Below, in pieces: positions 21,501 through 32,382 of a DNA stretch of 64,000 nucleotides. This stretch comes from Misgurnus anguillicaudatus (lineage: Eukaryota; Chordata; Actinopteri; Cypriniformes; Cobitidae), in NCBI RefSeq assembly GCF_027580225.2, contig NC_073354.2, forward strand, positions 6,424,001-6,488,000. The letters are read 5' to 3'. The translations under genes were made by a program, and so were the position numbers. Under the pieces are notes generated by a model. The model saw only the letters and a program-made list of their open reading frames with translations, was not told the DNA's origin and made no database searches. The stretch's first letter is position 1, and each line of letters starts with the position of its first letter.

Positions 21501-24500
21501 TTTTAAGTTTTGGAATGTTTTATGTCATAATTTTTTTGGGGGGGCTATGAAGGGATGCACCGTACACAAGTAGGGCCGCACGCTGATAAAGTTTGAGAAC
21601 TATGAAATCGCATATGACAACTGACAAGTTGCATAAAATGTTTACATTGTCATTAAGAGTGAAAACCAAAAGCTTTGCTTTCTTTCAGACTGGCTAACTG
21701 TCATCTTACGGACCAGTCCTGTGAAATTGTGGCTTCAGCTTTACGTTCATCACTGAGAGAACTGGACCTGACTAATAATGACCTGCAGGATTCAGGAGTG
21801 AAGATCCTCTGTACTGGACTGAAGAGTCCACAGTGTAAACTGGAGATACTGAGGTACCCAACAACTGAACTATCAAAATATTTCATTGTAAATCTCTTAA
21901 AACGTTCAGACATTTTTGACCTCTCAAGACTCCAGACAGACAAATAGTTGCATTTGCGACCTAAAATAATAGTAAAATAAGTAAAGGGACAGTTTTCCTG
22001 GGAGCTGGTGCTGTATAAACATTTCTGTATCATGCTGCATGCATTCACAGTTTCTTTCAAAACACCACTCAATACAGATCTTCTGATCTACGGCATCTGC
22101 AGAGGAATAAAGTATTTGTTTGTTTGTAGATTGTCTGGCTGTTTAGTGACAGAAGAAGGCTGTTGTTTTTTGGCCTCAGCTCTGAGATCAAACCCATCTC
22201 ATCTGATCGAGTTGGATCTGAGCTACAATCATCCTGGAGACTCAGGAGTCCAGATGCTGTCTGCTTTACTGAGAGATCCACACTGCAGACTGGACAAACT
22301 CAAGTATGTGCACTTGAAATGGTTGAAAATTATAAAATGATTATCGCTGCTACTACTACTAAAAGTACTATAATGATAATTACACAATTGATAATATTAA
22401 TATTATAGTGTTACAATAATATGCAACTAAACTAAATAAGTGAAAGTCTAATTTACACTCCCTGACAAAAGTCTTGTCGCTTATCTATTTTGTAGAAACA
22501 CCTGGTATTAACCTGACTTTTAATTAATCAATTGGTGTTAGAAACAGCTCATATGAAAAGCTAAAACCCTCCCAGATGATGTTTAATGCACTGAAATAAA
22601 TGAGTTTCACTGATAAAAAATGTATAATTTAATCAAGACAGAAAGGTCAAATTTTGACAAGACAAAAGTTTTGTCGCCTATACAGAAATTGAACAAATTT
22701 ACTGCAAATACAAAAATGTCAGTAAATTAGGTAGTGGTGCTGTGAGATCCAAATTTAATATCTTGTATGACTTCCATGAGCTTGAAGGACTGCATCCATG
22801 TGGTTTGGCAAGGATTCATACAATGTATTGATGAAGTCATCAGGAATAGCAAAGAAAGCAGTCTTGCATGCCTCCCAGAATCATCAATATTCTTTGGTTT
22901 CGTCTTCCATGCTTCCTCTTTCATCCTACCCCACATATGCTTAATGATGTTTGTGACTGGGCTGGCCATTCCTGGAGCATCTTGATCTTCTTCGCCTTGA
23001 GGAACTTTGATGTGGAGATGGAAGTATGTGATGGAGCATCATCCTGCTGCAGAATTTGGTATCTTTTATGGTTGGGAATATAAGAGGTAGCTAAGATTTC
23101 TTGGTATTTTAGACTATTGATGTTGCCTTCCACCCTTCAAATCTCTCGCACACCCCCATACTGGATGTAACCAGACCATGATTTTTCTGCCACCAAACTT
23201 CACTGTTTTCTGGGTGAATCTCGGATCCATGCAAGCTCCAGTAGGTTTCCTGCAATATTTGCGGTGACTGGTGTAATTCAACAGAAGATTCATCTGAAAA
23301 ATCAACCTTCTGCTTTTCCAGCGTCCATCCTTTTCGCAGGCTGTGGGCCTTGGCAAATGCCACTCGGTTTTTTAGTTCTCTTTTGTTTAGTGCTGGCTTC
23401 TGGGCACTGATTTGACCATGGAGGCCATTTTGAGACAAAATCTGACATATTGTTCTGGTTGACACAGGGACGGGTGACCAGGTCTCGTGGAGCTCTGCTG
23501 CAGTGGAAAATGGGCTGACCTTGGATTTTCAAGCCAACAAATGGTCCTCTCGAGCCGTTGTCTTGCAGGGTCTGCCTGACCTGGGCTTGTCAAAAACATC
23601 TCCAGTCTCTTCAAACCTTTTTTTTATCCTCTGTAGTTGACTCTGAGATGCATTGAAGGTGTCTGCCACATCAGCAGTGAATCTGGTCTTCAGCCTCTTG
23701 ATAATCAAAACTTTTAGTCTCAGGCTGAATCTTAGGCATGTTTGCAGAGGTCTAGTTGCAGTTGATGTGAAGGGCTAGTGTATATGCACACCTTTATACA
23801 CACCTGGGACATAATTGATCCATTATTAGTCCCAGATGAAGCTCATATGACAAGGCGACAACACTTATGTCTTTGCAAAAATTGACTCAATGGGCTTTAC
23901 CAAGCTGTGAATATTGGAATACTTTTTGACAGTTTCGTTTTGCACTGTGACTGAAACATTATTACAAAAGCGTTGGGATTAAAATGAGACATTTCTTGAA
24001 AACGAATCTTAATTAGAAATATATTTTAGCGGCACTTCAGGTAAATTTGTACACAAGCGACAAGATTTTTGTCAGGGAGTGTATACTTCTGTGTCAATTG
24101 CACGCTGTAGCCTACGCATAGATGCGAACTGTACGCAACGGTAAAAACAAAGATAGACCAAGTTACAGTAAGGAGCTATATTTAACAACTCAAGCTACAA
24201 CAACAAAGGTGCTGTCTGTTTACCTCCATCAACGCTGATGTTTCTTTAGTTTTTGAAACTGTAACATGCCTGTGTGTGGACATTGCCTAATGGCGATCTG
24301 CACGTGTAATTGTACATCGACGTGACAGTGACACAGAAGTATGAATGAAGACTGGGGCGTATAGAACTATAAATCCAATTTCCTACAATAGTTTTGGTAC
24401 AATGTGAATGCATACAGTGGTGTTTATTTCCATGTAACCAACTACACAAGGCCTATTAAACATCATTTTGTCTGCATGTTTGTCTTTGTTTAGTTTGGAC

Positions 24501-25170
24501 TTTGGAGGACCCTGTAGAATCACACCAGGATTACAAAAATGTAGGTCTTCCTTACTATCCGTCTGTATATAAAAATCACAGAAGCCAGCAAACATACAGA
24601 CATCTAGTGATTGTATTAATATTTTACTCTCTGGTTTTGTTTACAGACCCATGTGATCTTTCCCTGGACCCAAACACAGCACACAATCTCCTTGTTCTGT
24701 CTGAAGGGAACAAAAAGGTGACCTGTGTTGAAGAGGAGCAGTCGTACCCCGATCATCCCGAGAGATTTTGGCTCTTCGAGCAGGTTCTGTGTAAGGAGAG
24801 TCTGTCTGAACGCTGTTATTGGGAAGTGGAGTGGGATGGCTGGAGTCACATATCGGTATCATATAAAGGAATCAGAAGGAACGGCGGCACTTTCTGTAGG
24901 TTTGGATTGAATGAGATATCCTGGAATCTTTACTGCTGTGATAGCCTTTACTCCGCCTGGCACAATTATGAGACCACTGATATACCGGCCCTTTCACCAC
25001 CCTGCAACAAAGTAGGAGTGTATGTGGATTGGCAGGCCGGGACTCTGTCCTTCTACGCCGTCTCTGACACGCACGCACTCACACACTTACACACATTTCA
25101 CTCCAAATTCACTGAGCCCCTCTATGCTGGATTTGGACTATATGATGGCTCCACGGTGTCTCTGTGTTAA
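18577..25170 (+). CDS. NLR protein with N-terminal B-box, FISNA-NACHT, LRR and C-terminal B30.2
   Basis: Five coding exons join in frame: 18577-20474, 21689-21853, 22130-22303, 24494-24540 and 24647-25170. Together they make 2808 nt and 935 aa; every junction is GT-AG and phases agree. Exon 1 encodes a TRIM-type B-box (C16, C19, C27, C30, C35, H38, H42, H51), a FISNA segment (about 78-150) and a NACHT ATPase with Walker A GIAGIGKT (159-166) and Walker [11 protein letters not shown] (230-239), followed by helical domains. Exons 2 and 3 are leucine-rich repeats (165 and 174 nt). A 47-nt linker exon leads to PRY/SPRY ([28 protein letters not shown]). Fish NLRs of this group are cytosolic innate-immune sensors; the ligand is unknown. 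I see no stop or frameshift, so the gene may be functional. Only two LRR exons is short. Intron 3 holds a Tc1 element. The specific paralogue cannot be named. Confidence 0.9.
20482..21300. repeat. Repeat cluster in NLR intron 1 (TGCGTNCACACC-type elements)
   Basis: Three adjacent segments start with related text: GCTGCGTACACACCAAAC at 20490, GCTGCGTTCAGACCAGCTGC at 20668 and GCTGCGTACACACCAAACGC at 21129. The middle one closes with the inverted end ACGCAGCTGGTATGAACCCA near 21080-21100, making an inverted-repeat element of about 430 bp. Related CpG-rich sequence recurs at 35560-35690, 53538-53660 and 61166-61495. Confidence 0.6.
22456..24081 (-). mobile_element. Tc1/mariner element in NLR intron 3
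   Basis: Termini CACTCCCTGACAAAAGTC and the inverse (GACAAGATTTTTGTCAGGGAGTG at the right) are flanked by TA on both sides (22454-22455, 24082-24083). Total length is 1626 bp. It lies antisense to the host gene, between the second LRR exon and the 47-nt exon. Confidence 0.93.
22727..23739 (-). pseudogene. Tc1-like transposase, frame-shifted
   Basis: Starting at the ATG at 23739 (MPKIQPETK), fragments in three frames give a helix-turn-helix region, [34 protein letters not shown], then [21 protein letters not shown] and [15 protein letters not shown]. These correspond to the DDE catalytic landmarks of Tc1 transposases. Total length of about 337 codons matches the family. Frame changes near 23300, 23120 and 22930 make it inactive. 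Confidence 0.88.
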
Positions 25171-25503
25171 TTACCCAATTCTGGGAATGTGTCAGTAAAA
25201 AAGTTAACTATAAAACCTTTAACTGTCTGTGTGGAAGAGGATCAGATGTTACGATCTGTGGCAGAGAGTAGATGAAGTTTGACCTATAGCTGCGTTTCAA
25301 TTACTTTTCAAACTGTGCAAATTGAAAATCACATAAACTCCCATTAACTCCCATTTGTCGCAAAACATTTTTACACTCGGGTAAGGTGATTTTCCAGGCA
25401 GTTCGAAAAACGAATACATTGCAAAACTGCAACGAAAAACAGTTTTTTTCCGCATTTACAGGTCACCTGACGTGTGTAGAAGTCACATGATTATTCTTTA
25501 AAT
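25171..25503. other. 3' flank of the NLR gene
   Basis: This stretch is non-coding. A clean AATAAA is not seen directly downstream of the stop; TATAAA near 25209 could serve. Nothing else is recognisable. Confidence 0.3.
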
Positions 25504-26819
25504 TAGGGCTGTGTATCAAAAATCTCACTGTACGATACATATTACGATACAGTGAGTTGCTGCAATATGTTGCAATACATTGCGGTACTGTATAGCTAGG
25601 TGATATATTGGGATACAGGGTTTCCCGCAGAAAATTTGTTAGTTAAGGTGGTAGGATTGGATAGATGGCAGGGCCTGTGGCCGTGGCAATCAAAGGGTAT
25701 GCATCATGATAAAAATGAAAATATTTTTATTAAAAACACTTAAATAAAACTTCATTTTGAAGAAACTATGACATAAACCGAACACATACTAGATTATTAA
25801 TGAATTAAATGTTTTTAAAAGATGCCTCTAACGGGAATATCTGCGTGATGAAGTGAAACTAAAGGGTTAATAAACACAAACTGAAGCAGATGTTGTAGAA
25901 CGTCTGGCGAACGATGATAGATAGCGCAAAGATTGTAAAAACTGATTATTTCCCACTATTAATTACATTATCTTAAAAGAGTGTAACTACTGTAGCATGT
26001 AAATAATGCACATAAATAACGTGAGCGAGAGCGCTCCACAATTATATTGAATCAACAGGCATGTGCAACCTAGCTAGCAGGTTGCTCAAACAACAAAGTC
26101 ACCAGCTAACTTACTTTAAATTTGCAAGAACTATAGACTAATACAATAACAGGCTTAAATAAAATAAACCCAAAACATAAGTTCATTTACAGTTCTCACA
26201 AACACATGTTTTATCAACATGTCGGACGAACCACATCTTTATCTTATTTCAGCCGTGTGGTGCGCGTGCACGCTCGCGGTGTGAAGTGCTATTCTCTGAG
26301 ATGTTTTATCAACTGGCTAGTTATCCTCCAGACAGTAATGGACCACGTCATTTCAGCCGTGTGGCGATCGTGCTCGCTCTCGTTGTGAAGCGTGTCCGCG
26401 CTATTTTCCGAGATGCACTTGACGGCCTTTTGTGAAGCTAATTTTTTTTTGGACGACTTAGTTAAGGCGGTAGGGTTTCCCAGCTTAGGCGGGCCGCCCG
26501 AACTGCAAAGTGCTGCGGGAAACCCTGGGATATTTCCTGTTTTTGGAATATAATAGGATGTAATTTTAGGAAAGCTTCTATTAAGAACACACCACCATGT
26601 GCAAAAAAGTTGTGGCACGCCCCTATCCTAGTACTTCCTGTCACTGTTTAAGTTCAGAGATAAGAAGAATGCTATGTAAACTTTAAACAAAACATCTGTC
26701 ATGAATCTTGTATGGTTATTCTTTTTAAAATACTGTTATTGCATTTTTGAGAGGCGATACAGCGTTGCCAAACACAATGTCATGATACTCACTTGTATTA
26801 ATATTTTCTTACACCCCTA
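25504..26819. mobile_element. hAT-like element with another element nested inside
   Basis: Termini TAGGGCTGTGTATC and TCTTACACCCCTA are flanked by the 8-bp duplication CTTTAAAT (25496-25503, 26820-26827). The outer element is split by an insertion at 25616-26527. Removing that insertion leaves about 400 bp. No transposase is recognised. Confidence 0.85.
25616..26527. mobile_element. Nested hAT-type element, CAGGGTTTCCCGCAG termini, 5-bp TSD
   Basis: Perfect 15-bp inverted ends CAGGGTTTCCCGCAG / CTGCGGGAAACCCTG are flanked by GGATA (25611-25615, 26528-26532). A 5-bp rather than 8-bp duplication is seen in some fish hAT groups. Internal sequence holds GCCGTGTGG/CGCTCTCG repeats twice (about 26250-26400) and no recognised gene. 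Confidence 0.8.
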
Positions 26820-26837
26820 CTTTAAATATGACATGGT

Positions 26838-27012
26838 ATGTTTGGTTGGAGGACAAGACAGAAGAGGTGGGTTCAAATTCATGCGGTGTCACAAGAACCT
26901 ACAAGTGCTGCAGTGCATGACATCAAATTACTGCTTCGTATGCTTTCGAGTGGCTCTCGTGTTATTTTGATGTCATCTGCATGTCGTTCTGCGTTGCACC
27001 ATATGAAGTCGA
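26838..27012. repeat. Degenerate palindrome-family copy
   Basis: ATGCGGTGTCACAAGAACC and ATGACATCAAATTACTG are mirrored by TTATTTTGATGTCATCTGCA and TTCTGCGTTGCACCATATGA. The arms match the better-preserved copy at 31386-31512 with substitutions. Confidence 0.6.
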
Positions 27013-27392
27013 ACATGCAAGACAACAAAATCACAACACTTTAGTCGCATAACATCGGTTAACGGAAACGCCGTAATTTCTCTATAGTTTTTTTCGACAT
27101 TTATAAAATAATGCCAAAGTTTTGTGCAAAATAGAAACACAACTTGTGAAAGAGAAATGCTACTCTGAGACTTGAGCTGTATCAGACTCATTTATTTCTC
27201 TTTATATAATGTGATAGAAGTGTAGTGTTTGGAAGATGAAAGTTAATCCAGAAAATCTTTAGTATAATGAATCTATCATGTTACGTTTATATAATTAATC
27301 CTCAATATCCATTACACAGTTCTCAGATGTCAAACAACTAAAATGTATCTGTGCTAACAATCCAACAACTGTATGCCAACTGAACTACACTT

Positions 27393-28050
27393 AAAGGGAA
27401 CATTTCACAATACTTTTTTTAAGATGTCTGGTGTTCCCAGAGTATGTATGTGAAGTTATAGTTCAAAATACCATATAGATAATTTATTATAACACTTTGT
27501 AGGTGTGAACAAAAATTCCCCTATTTGGGTGTGTCCTTGAAAATACAATGAGCTGATATCTGCACTGAATGGCAGTGGTGTGCAGTGTTTCCCACAGGAT
27601 TTTGAGAGACTGTGGTGGTGATGACGTCACCCGCTAATTAGCATATATTTGACGTCATCGTGTCGTGTTTGCGTTTGATCTAGTGTTGGCACCTGAAATA
27701 TGTTTCACTTCTACTCTTTGATCTGTATCTGTATTTGATCTGTATTATATATCAAATTACATGGAAATCATGAAAATTCTATTTGTGGGGGCCAGTGTTG
27801 ATTCTGTGGTGGGCCACCACAAATAAATCAATGTATGGGAAACACTGGGTGTGTGCAGATTAAGGGGTGGTATTATCCCCTTCTGACATCACAAGGAGAG
27901 ACAAATTTCTATTTTTTCACATGCTTGCAGAGAATACCAAAACTAAGTCACTGGGTTAATCTTTTTCACAGTTTCCAGGCTGATTGAAGCACCGGGGACC
28001 TAACTGTAGCACATTGAAAAAGTCAGATTTTCATGATATGTCCCATGTAA
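27393..28050. mobile_element. TTAA-type MITE interrupted by a hAT insertion
   Basis: The left end AGGGAACATTTCACAATACT follows a TTAA. The right end has the inverse-like TTTTCATGATATGTCCC. The element is split by 27583-27847. No coding capacity is present. Confidence 0.55.
27583..27847. mobile_element. Nested hAT-type MITE, CAGTGTTTCCCACAG terminus, 6-bp TSD
   Basis: Ends CAGTGTTTCCCACAG and ATGGGAAACACTG are flanked by GGTGTG on each side (27577-27582, 27848-27853). The element is 265 bp and contains an inner GACGTCA pair (27620s-27650s). Confidence 0.8.
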
Positions 28051-29324
28051 AGTCAGGTGCACAGATTTTTATTACGTCAAACAGGGAACCAAATCTTGTT
28101 GTCCACTTGTGAGAAGTTTGCTTCGTTTTAAATTTTCATTCTACATAAACATACACCTAGCCTGGTCTAGAACGGCATGTTTGAACTTTCAAAGAGAAAT
28201 CATAAAGAGAAACCAATAAATGACAGGGCTAGCGTGCTTAAAACAACTTCACTACTTCTATGGAGTTATTTTAACTTCAAAACGAATGATCATGCATTAC
28301 TGCACAGTTTTTAGGAGAAGCATTATCTCGTGGTTTACAGATGGAAGAGTTGGATATTGATGACTACTGTAGTTACTAATACTGCTTACCAACCAAAATG
28401 CACAAAATAATTTCTATCATTTCTATTAAATATGAAATCAGGTTATTAAAATGAACCTACAGTAGTTAAATGATGTTTTTATATTGTGTATGCACAACAC
28501 TGGAATAAGAAGAATTGTAAAGAAACAGTAGTGATATATTGCACAGGTATTTTAGTTGCACTTGAGAAAGCAGCCCTCATAGATGAATATATGGATCATA
28601 TTCATTGAATTATAACCTCTTGCTTTCGTTCAGTGCCATGTTCACGTTAACAGTTTCCTTCTGGAAAAAGAAAAAGCACTAAACAGTTACAATTGAAACA
28701 TTTCAAACTGAAATGTTTTGGTTATTTGCAGAAAGCTCATTTTTACATTCATTAAATATATTTATATAAATACATGTTTTATGTGATTTGACAACTTTAT
28801 TGGGGTTTTCTTTGGTGTGTGCTGTCTTTTGTATGATTTGTAAATGGTTTGTCTTATAGCAGACTAATAATTATGCATTGTGATATACAGATTAGAAAGA
28901 ACATTAATAACAAATAACTTAAGTGATTACACCTGCCTGAAAGACATTGATCACTGAGATTTTGTTCAAAAACACAGAACAGAGGATAAAATGCAAAATG
29001 TAGTGACCGCTCTTTAATTCTTTTAATATAACAGAATGAAGATTATGACAGATGACATAAAACCATCACCAATATATATTTCATGTCTGAATTCATAATG
29101 ATTATGTTCTGTGAAACTGGGATAAAACGGATAATCATTATTTAATAAATGCAAATTGTGGAGGACAAAACTTCTGATAATTGAGTACTTTTTGCCACAT
29201 AAACTGTCAAGTGTGTTAAAACTTTTATCTGGTAGTGTATTTGATTTATTACATAATCTACCTGTTTTTTCTCAACTTTAATACAAATAAATGATTTATG
29301 ATTTACTTAATAGTTTTACATTAA
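28051..29324. other. AT-rich intergenic sequence, nothing recognised
   Basis: No open frame, splice-flanked exon, terminal repeat or RNA gene could be supported here. Confidence 0.5.
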
Positions 29325-29956
29325 GGGGCGGTTTCCCAGACAGGGCTTAAGGTAGTCTCAGGTTAAAGCCGCATGTTTGAGCAGTCCTAATTAAAAACAG
29401 CTTGCACTCACATATCTCATATTTTGTCTAAAGATGCACACCAGTAATATTTTTATAAGGTAAGTTTGTAAAATCTCCTTAAAACGATAATTCACTTTAA
29501 AATGAAAATTCTGTCATCATTTACTCATCCTCATGTTGTTCCCAACCTGTATAATTAATGAACACAGAAAAATTTTGAGAAATGATGGTAAACGCACAGC
29601 AGTAAGTGATCATTGACTTCCGTAGTAGGAAAAAAATATTTTGGAAGTATTGTGATAAATGACTAAGAAAATATTTTGATAAAGGATGGTAAGCACAAAG
29701 TTGACGGTACCCATTAAATTCCATCATATTTTTTTATACTTACTATGGAAGTCTATGGTCACATACTGCCCATCAGTTCTCAAAATATCTTCTTTTGTGT
29801 TCATCAGAAAAAGAAATTCATTCAGGTTTAGAACAACATGAGAATGAGTAAATGATGACAGAACTTTCATTTTAAAGTGAACTATCCCTTTAAATGTCCT
29901 AATATGACTAAAGCCAAGTGCTGGCTTAATCTAAACCCTGCCTGGGAAACAGCCCC
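29325..29956. mobile_element. MITE with GGGGCGGTTTCCCAG termini, carrying a nested TTAA MITE
   Basis: The left end GGGGCGGTTTCCCAGACAGG and the right end CCTGGGAAACAGCCCC are inverted copies. Inner text also pairs (GGGCTTAAGGTAGTCTCAGG with CTTAATCTAAACCC). The target duplication is not clear. Confidence 0.75.
29483..29889. mobile_element. Nested TTAA-flanked MITE
   Basis: TTAA lies at both edges (29479-29482, 29890-29893). Long inverted arms include AAAATTCTGTCATCATTTAC on the left and GTAAATGATGACAGAACTTT on the right. A related copy is at 38710-38955. The element type is very common in cyprinid genomes (general knowledge). Confidence 0.85.
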
Positions 29957-30086
29957 ATATGTTTAAATTAAGATGCATTAATATAATGCAAATTGGTTGC
30001 CAACGTGTTTTAGGTCCTGTCTTATTGTGCATTACTTAAATGGCAAAACTCTAAGGCCGTGTGTAGATGCTTTTAAATCTGTTCAG

Positions 30087-30706
30087 TCATCTTCTGGCCA
30101 TTGGTCTGTATCCCATCTCTCCTTCCAGTTGTTCTGCTGTTAAAGTTCCCAGGATGGGCTGACAGTCTGGGTTAAACACAGAATACGCGCTCAGTTCTCC
30201 TGGCTGTCGTGCCTTTGGGCTCCTAAAGCCTTCATAGAGCCAGTAGAAGAGGGATATGAGGAAAAATGGCAGACCAAACTCCAGTTCAATGAAGAGTCCC
30301 AGCAACACCAACCACAGCAGCACCTTTAACAGGGTCACATGGGTGAAAAGCCAGTGACTAGAACCAGAGTTCAGCACACCATTTCCACCAGCCTAGGAGA
30401 AAAGATGACAAAGAATTAAAAGTAAAAAATACACAGGCAAGTTGCGCCTATGTTTGTTCTGCTGAAGCGCAATATGACCGAAACAATGCTGAAGGATAAA
30501 GTGTCTCCTCTCACCTCAGTATGTGGAGTGCTGGTGGTGGGTTTTAGCTCTGGTATAGCAGAAGAAATTCTGGAGGATTCAAGATCTTTCATCTGAAGCT
30601 CAGCGTCTTTCACTTTCATCTCAGGCTGAATTTCGGAATCAGCAGGTTTCTTCGCTTCGGTCTGGACTTTCTTTCGGGCTCTGAATTCTGCCAGCTTGCG
30701 CTCCAT
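30087..30706 (-). CDS. saysd1: SAYSvFN domain-containing protein 1
   Basis: Two exons on the minus strand, 30706-30515 (64 codons) and 30392-30087, join at phase 0 with GT-AG borders to give 165 aa. The N-terminus MERKLAEFRARKK matches the conserved basic start of SAYSD1. The middle is acidic and low in structure. The C-terminal half holds a hydrophobic hairpin (LLKVLLWLVLLGLFIELEFG then PFFLISLFYWLYEG), followed by SAYSVFNPDCQ and GTLTAEQLEGEMGYRP. SAYSD1 is a small ER membrane protein reported to engage ribosome/UFMylation quality control at the translocon (family knowledge). Length agrees with the vertebrate orthologue. The gene looks intact. Candidate control sequence is the CpG-bearing region 30707-31000, which includes a palindrome-family repeat. 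Confidence 0.95.
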
Positions 30707-30844
30707 ATGTTATGTCAGCAAAGCTTTAATGAGAGCGAAAATATAGTAACTTGCTGAATTAATCGCCACGCATACTCTCTGGTCCATATGTACCAGACTT
30801 CCGTATTGATATCACGTGGTCGTGTTAAACTTCACGCCGCGCAG

Positions 30845-30965
30845 ACATATCGACGTATGAGATCAAAGTACCGCGAGAGCGATTTGACAGCACAGCTCTA
30901 AACAGATTTCGCGTTAATCTCGCGGTATTTTGACAAGTCTGCGCAGCGTTGTACAGTCGATTACT
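30845..30965. repeat. Palindrome-family copy upstream of saysd1
   Basis: ATGAGATCAAAGTACCGCGAGAG faces TCTCGCGGTATTTTGACAAG across about 40 bases, roughly 140 bases upstream of the saysd1 start codon. The flanks are CpG-rich (CACGCCGCGCAG, GTCTGCGCAGCG). Confidence 0.65.
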
Positions 30966-31385
30966 GAGGCCCGTCGGTTATCGTATGTAGCTAAATTAGC
31001 TGGATTTGATTGTTGAGAATTTGGCTTGATCTTGGATTATTTGCTTCTTCAAAGCTCATCCTTGAGTTGTTGTCATAGCAACAAGCCCGTAAGATTCAAC
31101 CTGCTCGGAAGCAGGCTTATTTCTTGTAAACAAGATTAGATCGCACTTTTTTAAGCGGATGTGATACGGAAAGTCCGTAGCAGTCACTTGTCCTCGAGCG
31201 CAACCTGTGGATGCTTAGGAACACTACGTTCAAAGTTTATTTGAATTTTTGCTTTGTAATTTGTATCTTTTATTTCTTTGAAACTGTTTACAATAATGTT
31301 ACCCGGTCCATTTTCTGCATCAATAAATTCACAGTAGGTTCACGTGAACAAGTTTTTCCCCAAATAATAGGCTTGTTTGACTTCA

Positions 31386-31512
31386 TGCGGCGCCGCAAGA
31401 ATCGACAGCCGGATGACGTCAAAGTATCGCGAGAGCGAGACGAAATATGAATTCTTGAATCATTCTCGCGGTACTTTGACGTCATCCGGCTGTCGGTTCT
31501 TGCGACTCCGCG
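31386..31512. repeat. Best-preserved palindrome-family copy
   Basis: About 50-base arms run in opposite directions around a 25-base centre. The left arm has GCCGCAAGAATCGACAGCCG and GATGACGTCAAAGTA; the right arm has the inverse TACTTTGACGTCATC and CGGCTGTCGGTTCTTGCGAC. Both arms contain CGCGAGA/TCTCGCG. It can form a long stem. The target duplication is not evident. Confidence 0.8.
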
Positions 31513-31550
31513 TATTTTCTACATTTCTAATTTTTTACTACACTTTTCTG

Positions 31551-32196
31551 TAGTGATGGTCGTTTTCGAAGCACTGCTTCATGAGGCTTCGAAACATTTA
31601 CGAATCTTTTGTTTCGAATCAGTGGTTCGGAGCGTGTTTCAAACTGGCCCAAGTCACGTGATTTTAGCAAACGAGGCTTCATTACGTCATAACTGTTTCG
31701 AAACGTTTCGAAAATCCGATGGTTCACCACTAGGGGGAGTTGATCACATGACCGGTGTCTAATATGTTTCGGTGAACTCGGGTCAGTTTTATTATAAAAG
31801 TTCATAAAACATTTATCCTTCTGACTAATAACGCTGCCATTTTGTCTATTTATTGTTTATAGACAGATTTAATGACAAAAATGTGCATAATTAAAAGGGT
31901 AGTTAGTTTTAATGATTTGTTTGCCCTAAATAAAACTAAAAACACATAATACACTTTTAACTATGTCTTAATTAAGTTAAATAATATTTTTAACATATTT
32001 TAATAAAAATCTTGCTATTATTTTGTAAAAAAAAAAAGTGTAAAATGTTTGGCCATATCTGCTTTACACTATTTTGACCAGCAGGGGTCGCCAGCATGTG
32101 TGGTGTTTCGAACTGCTTCGAAAAACTGAATCAATTTACGAAGCAATTGGTTCAATTGATTCGAAGCTTCGAAAAGCTTCGTTTCTCCCATCACTA
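31551..32196. mobile_element. hAT-like non-autonomous element, TTCGAA-rich family, copy 2
   Basis: Termini TAGTGATGGTCG and CTCCCATCACTA are flanked by the exact 8-bp duplication CTTTTCTG (31543-31550, 32197-32204). Subterminal zones are dense in TTTCGAA and GAAGCTTCGAA, like 17026-17658. It contains an 11-12 base A run near 32025. Confidence 0.92.
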
Positions 32197-32382
32197 CTTT
32201 TCTGTGACTTTCATTTAAAGTGGACTCCTGTAAATATTATTGCAGTCAGAAATAAGTTATAGCATAATGCAATTGAAGTAGGCACTGTCATCGAGAGGAT
32301 TTCTTGAACATAAATGGCTATCAAAAAGAGTTGCATTTTTGATGTAAAATTAACAAAAATAAATAAATAAAAAATACTTACT

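Noticed and set aside
30416..30514. Extension of saysd1 exon 1 to a 96-codon frame
   Set aside because: The last 32 codons are intron; a donor at 30514 and an in-phase acceptor at 30393 rejoin the conserved SAYSD1 sequence.
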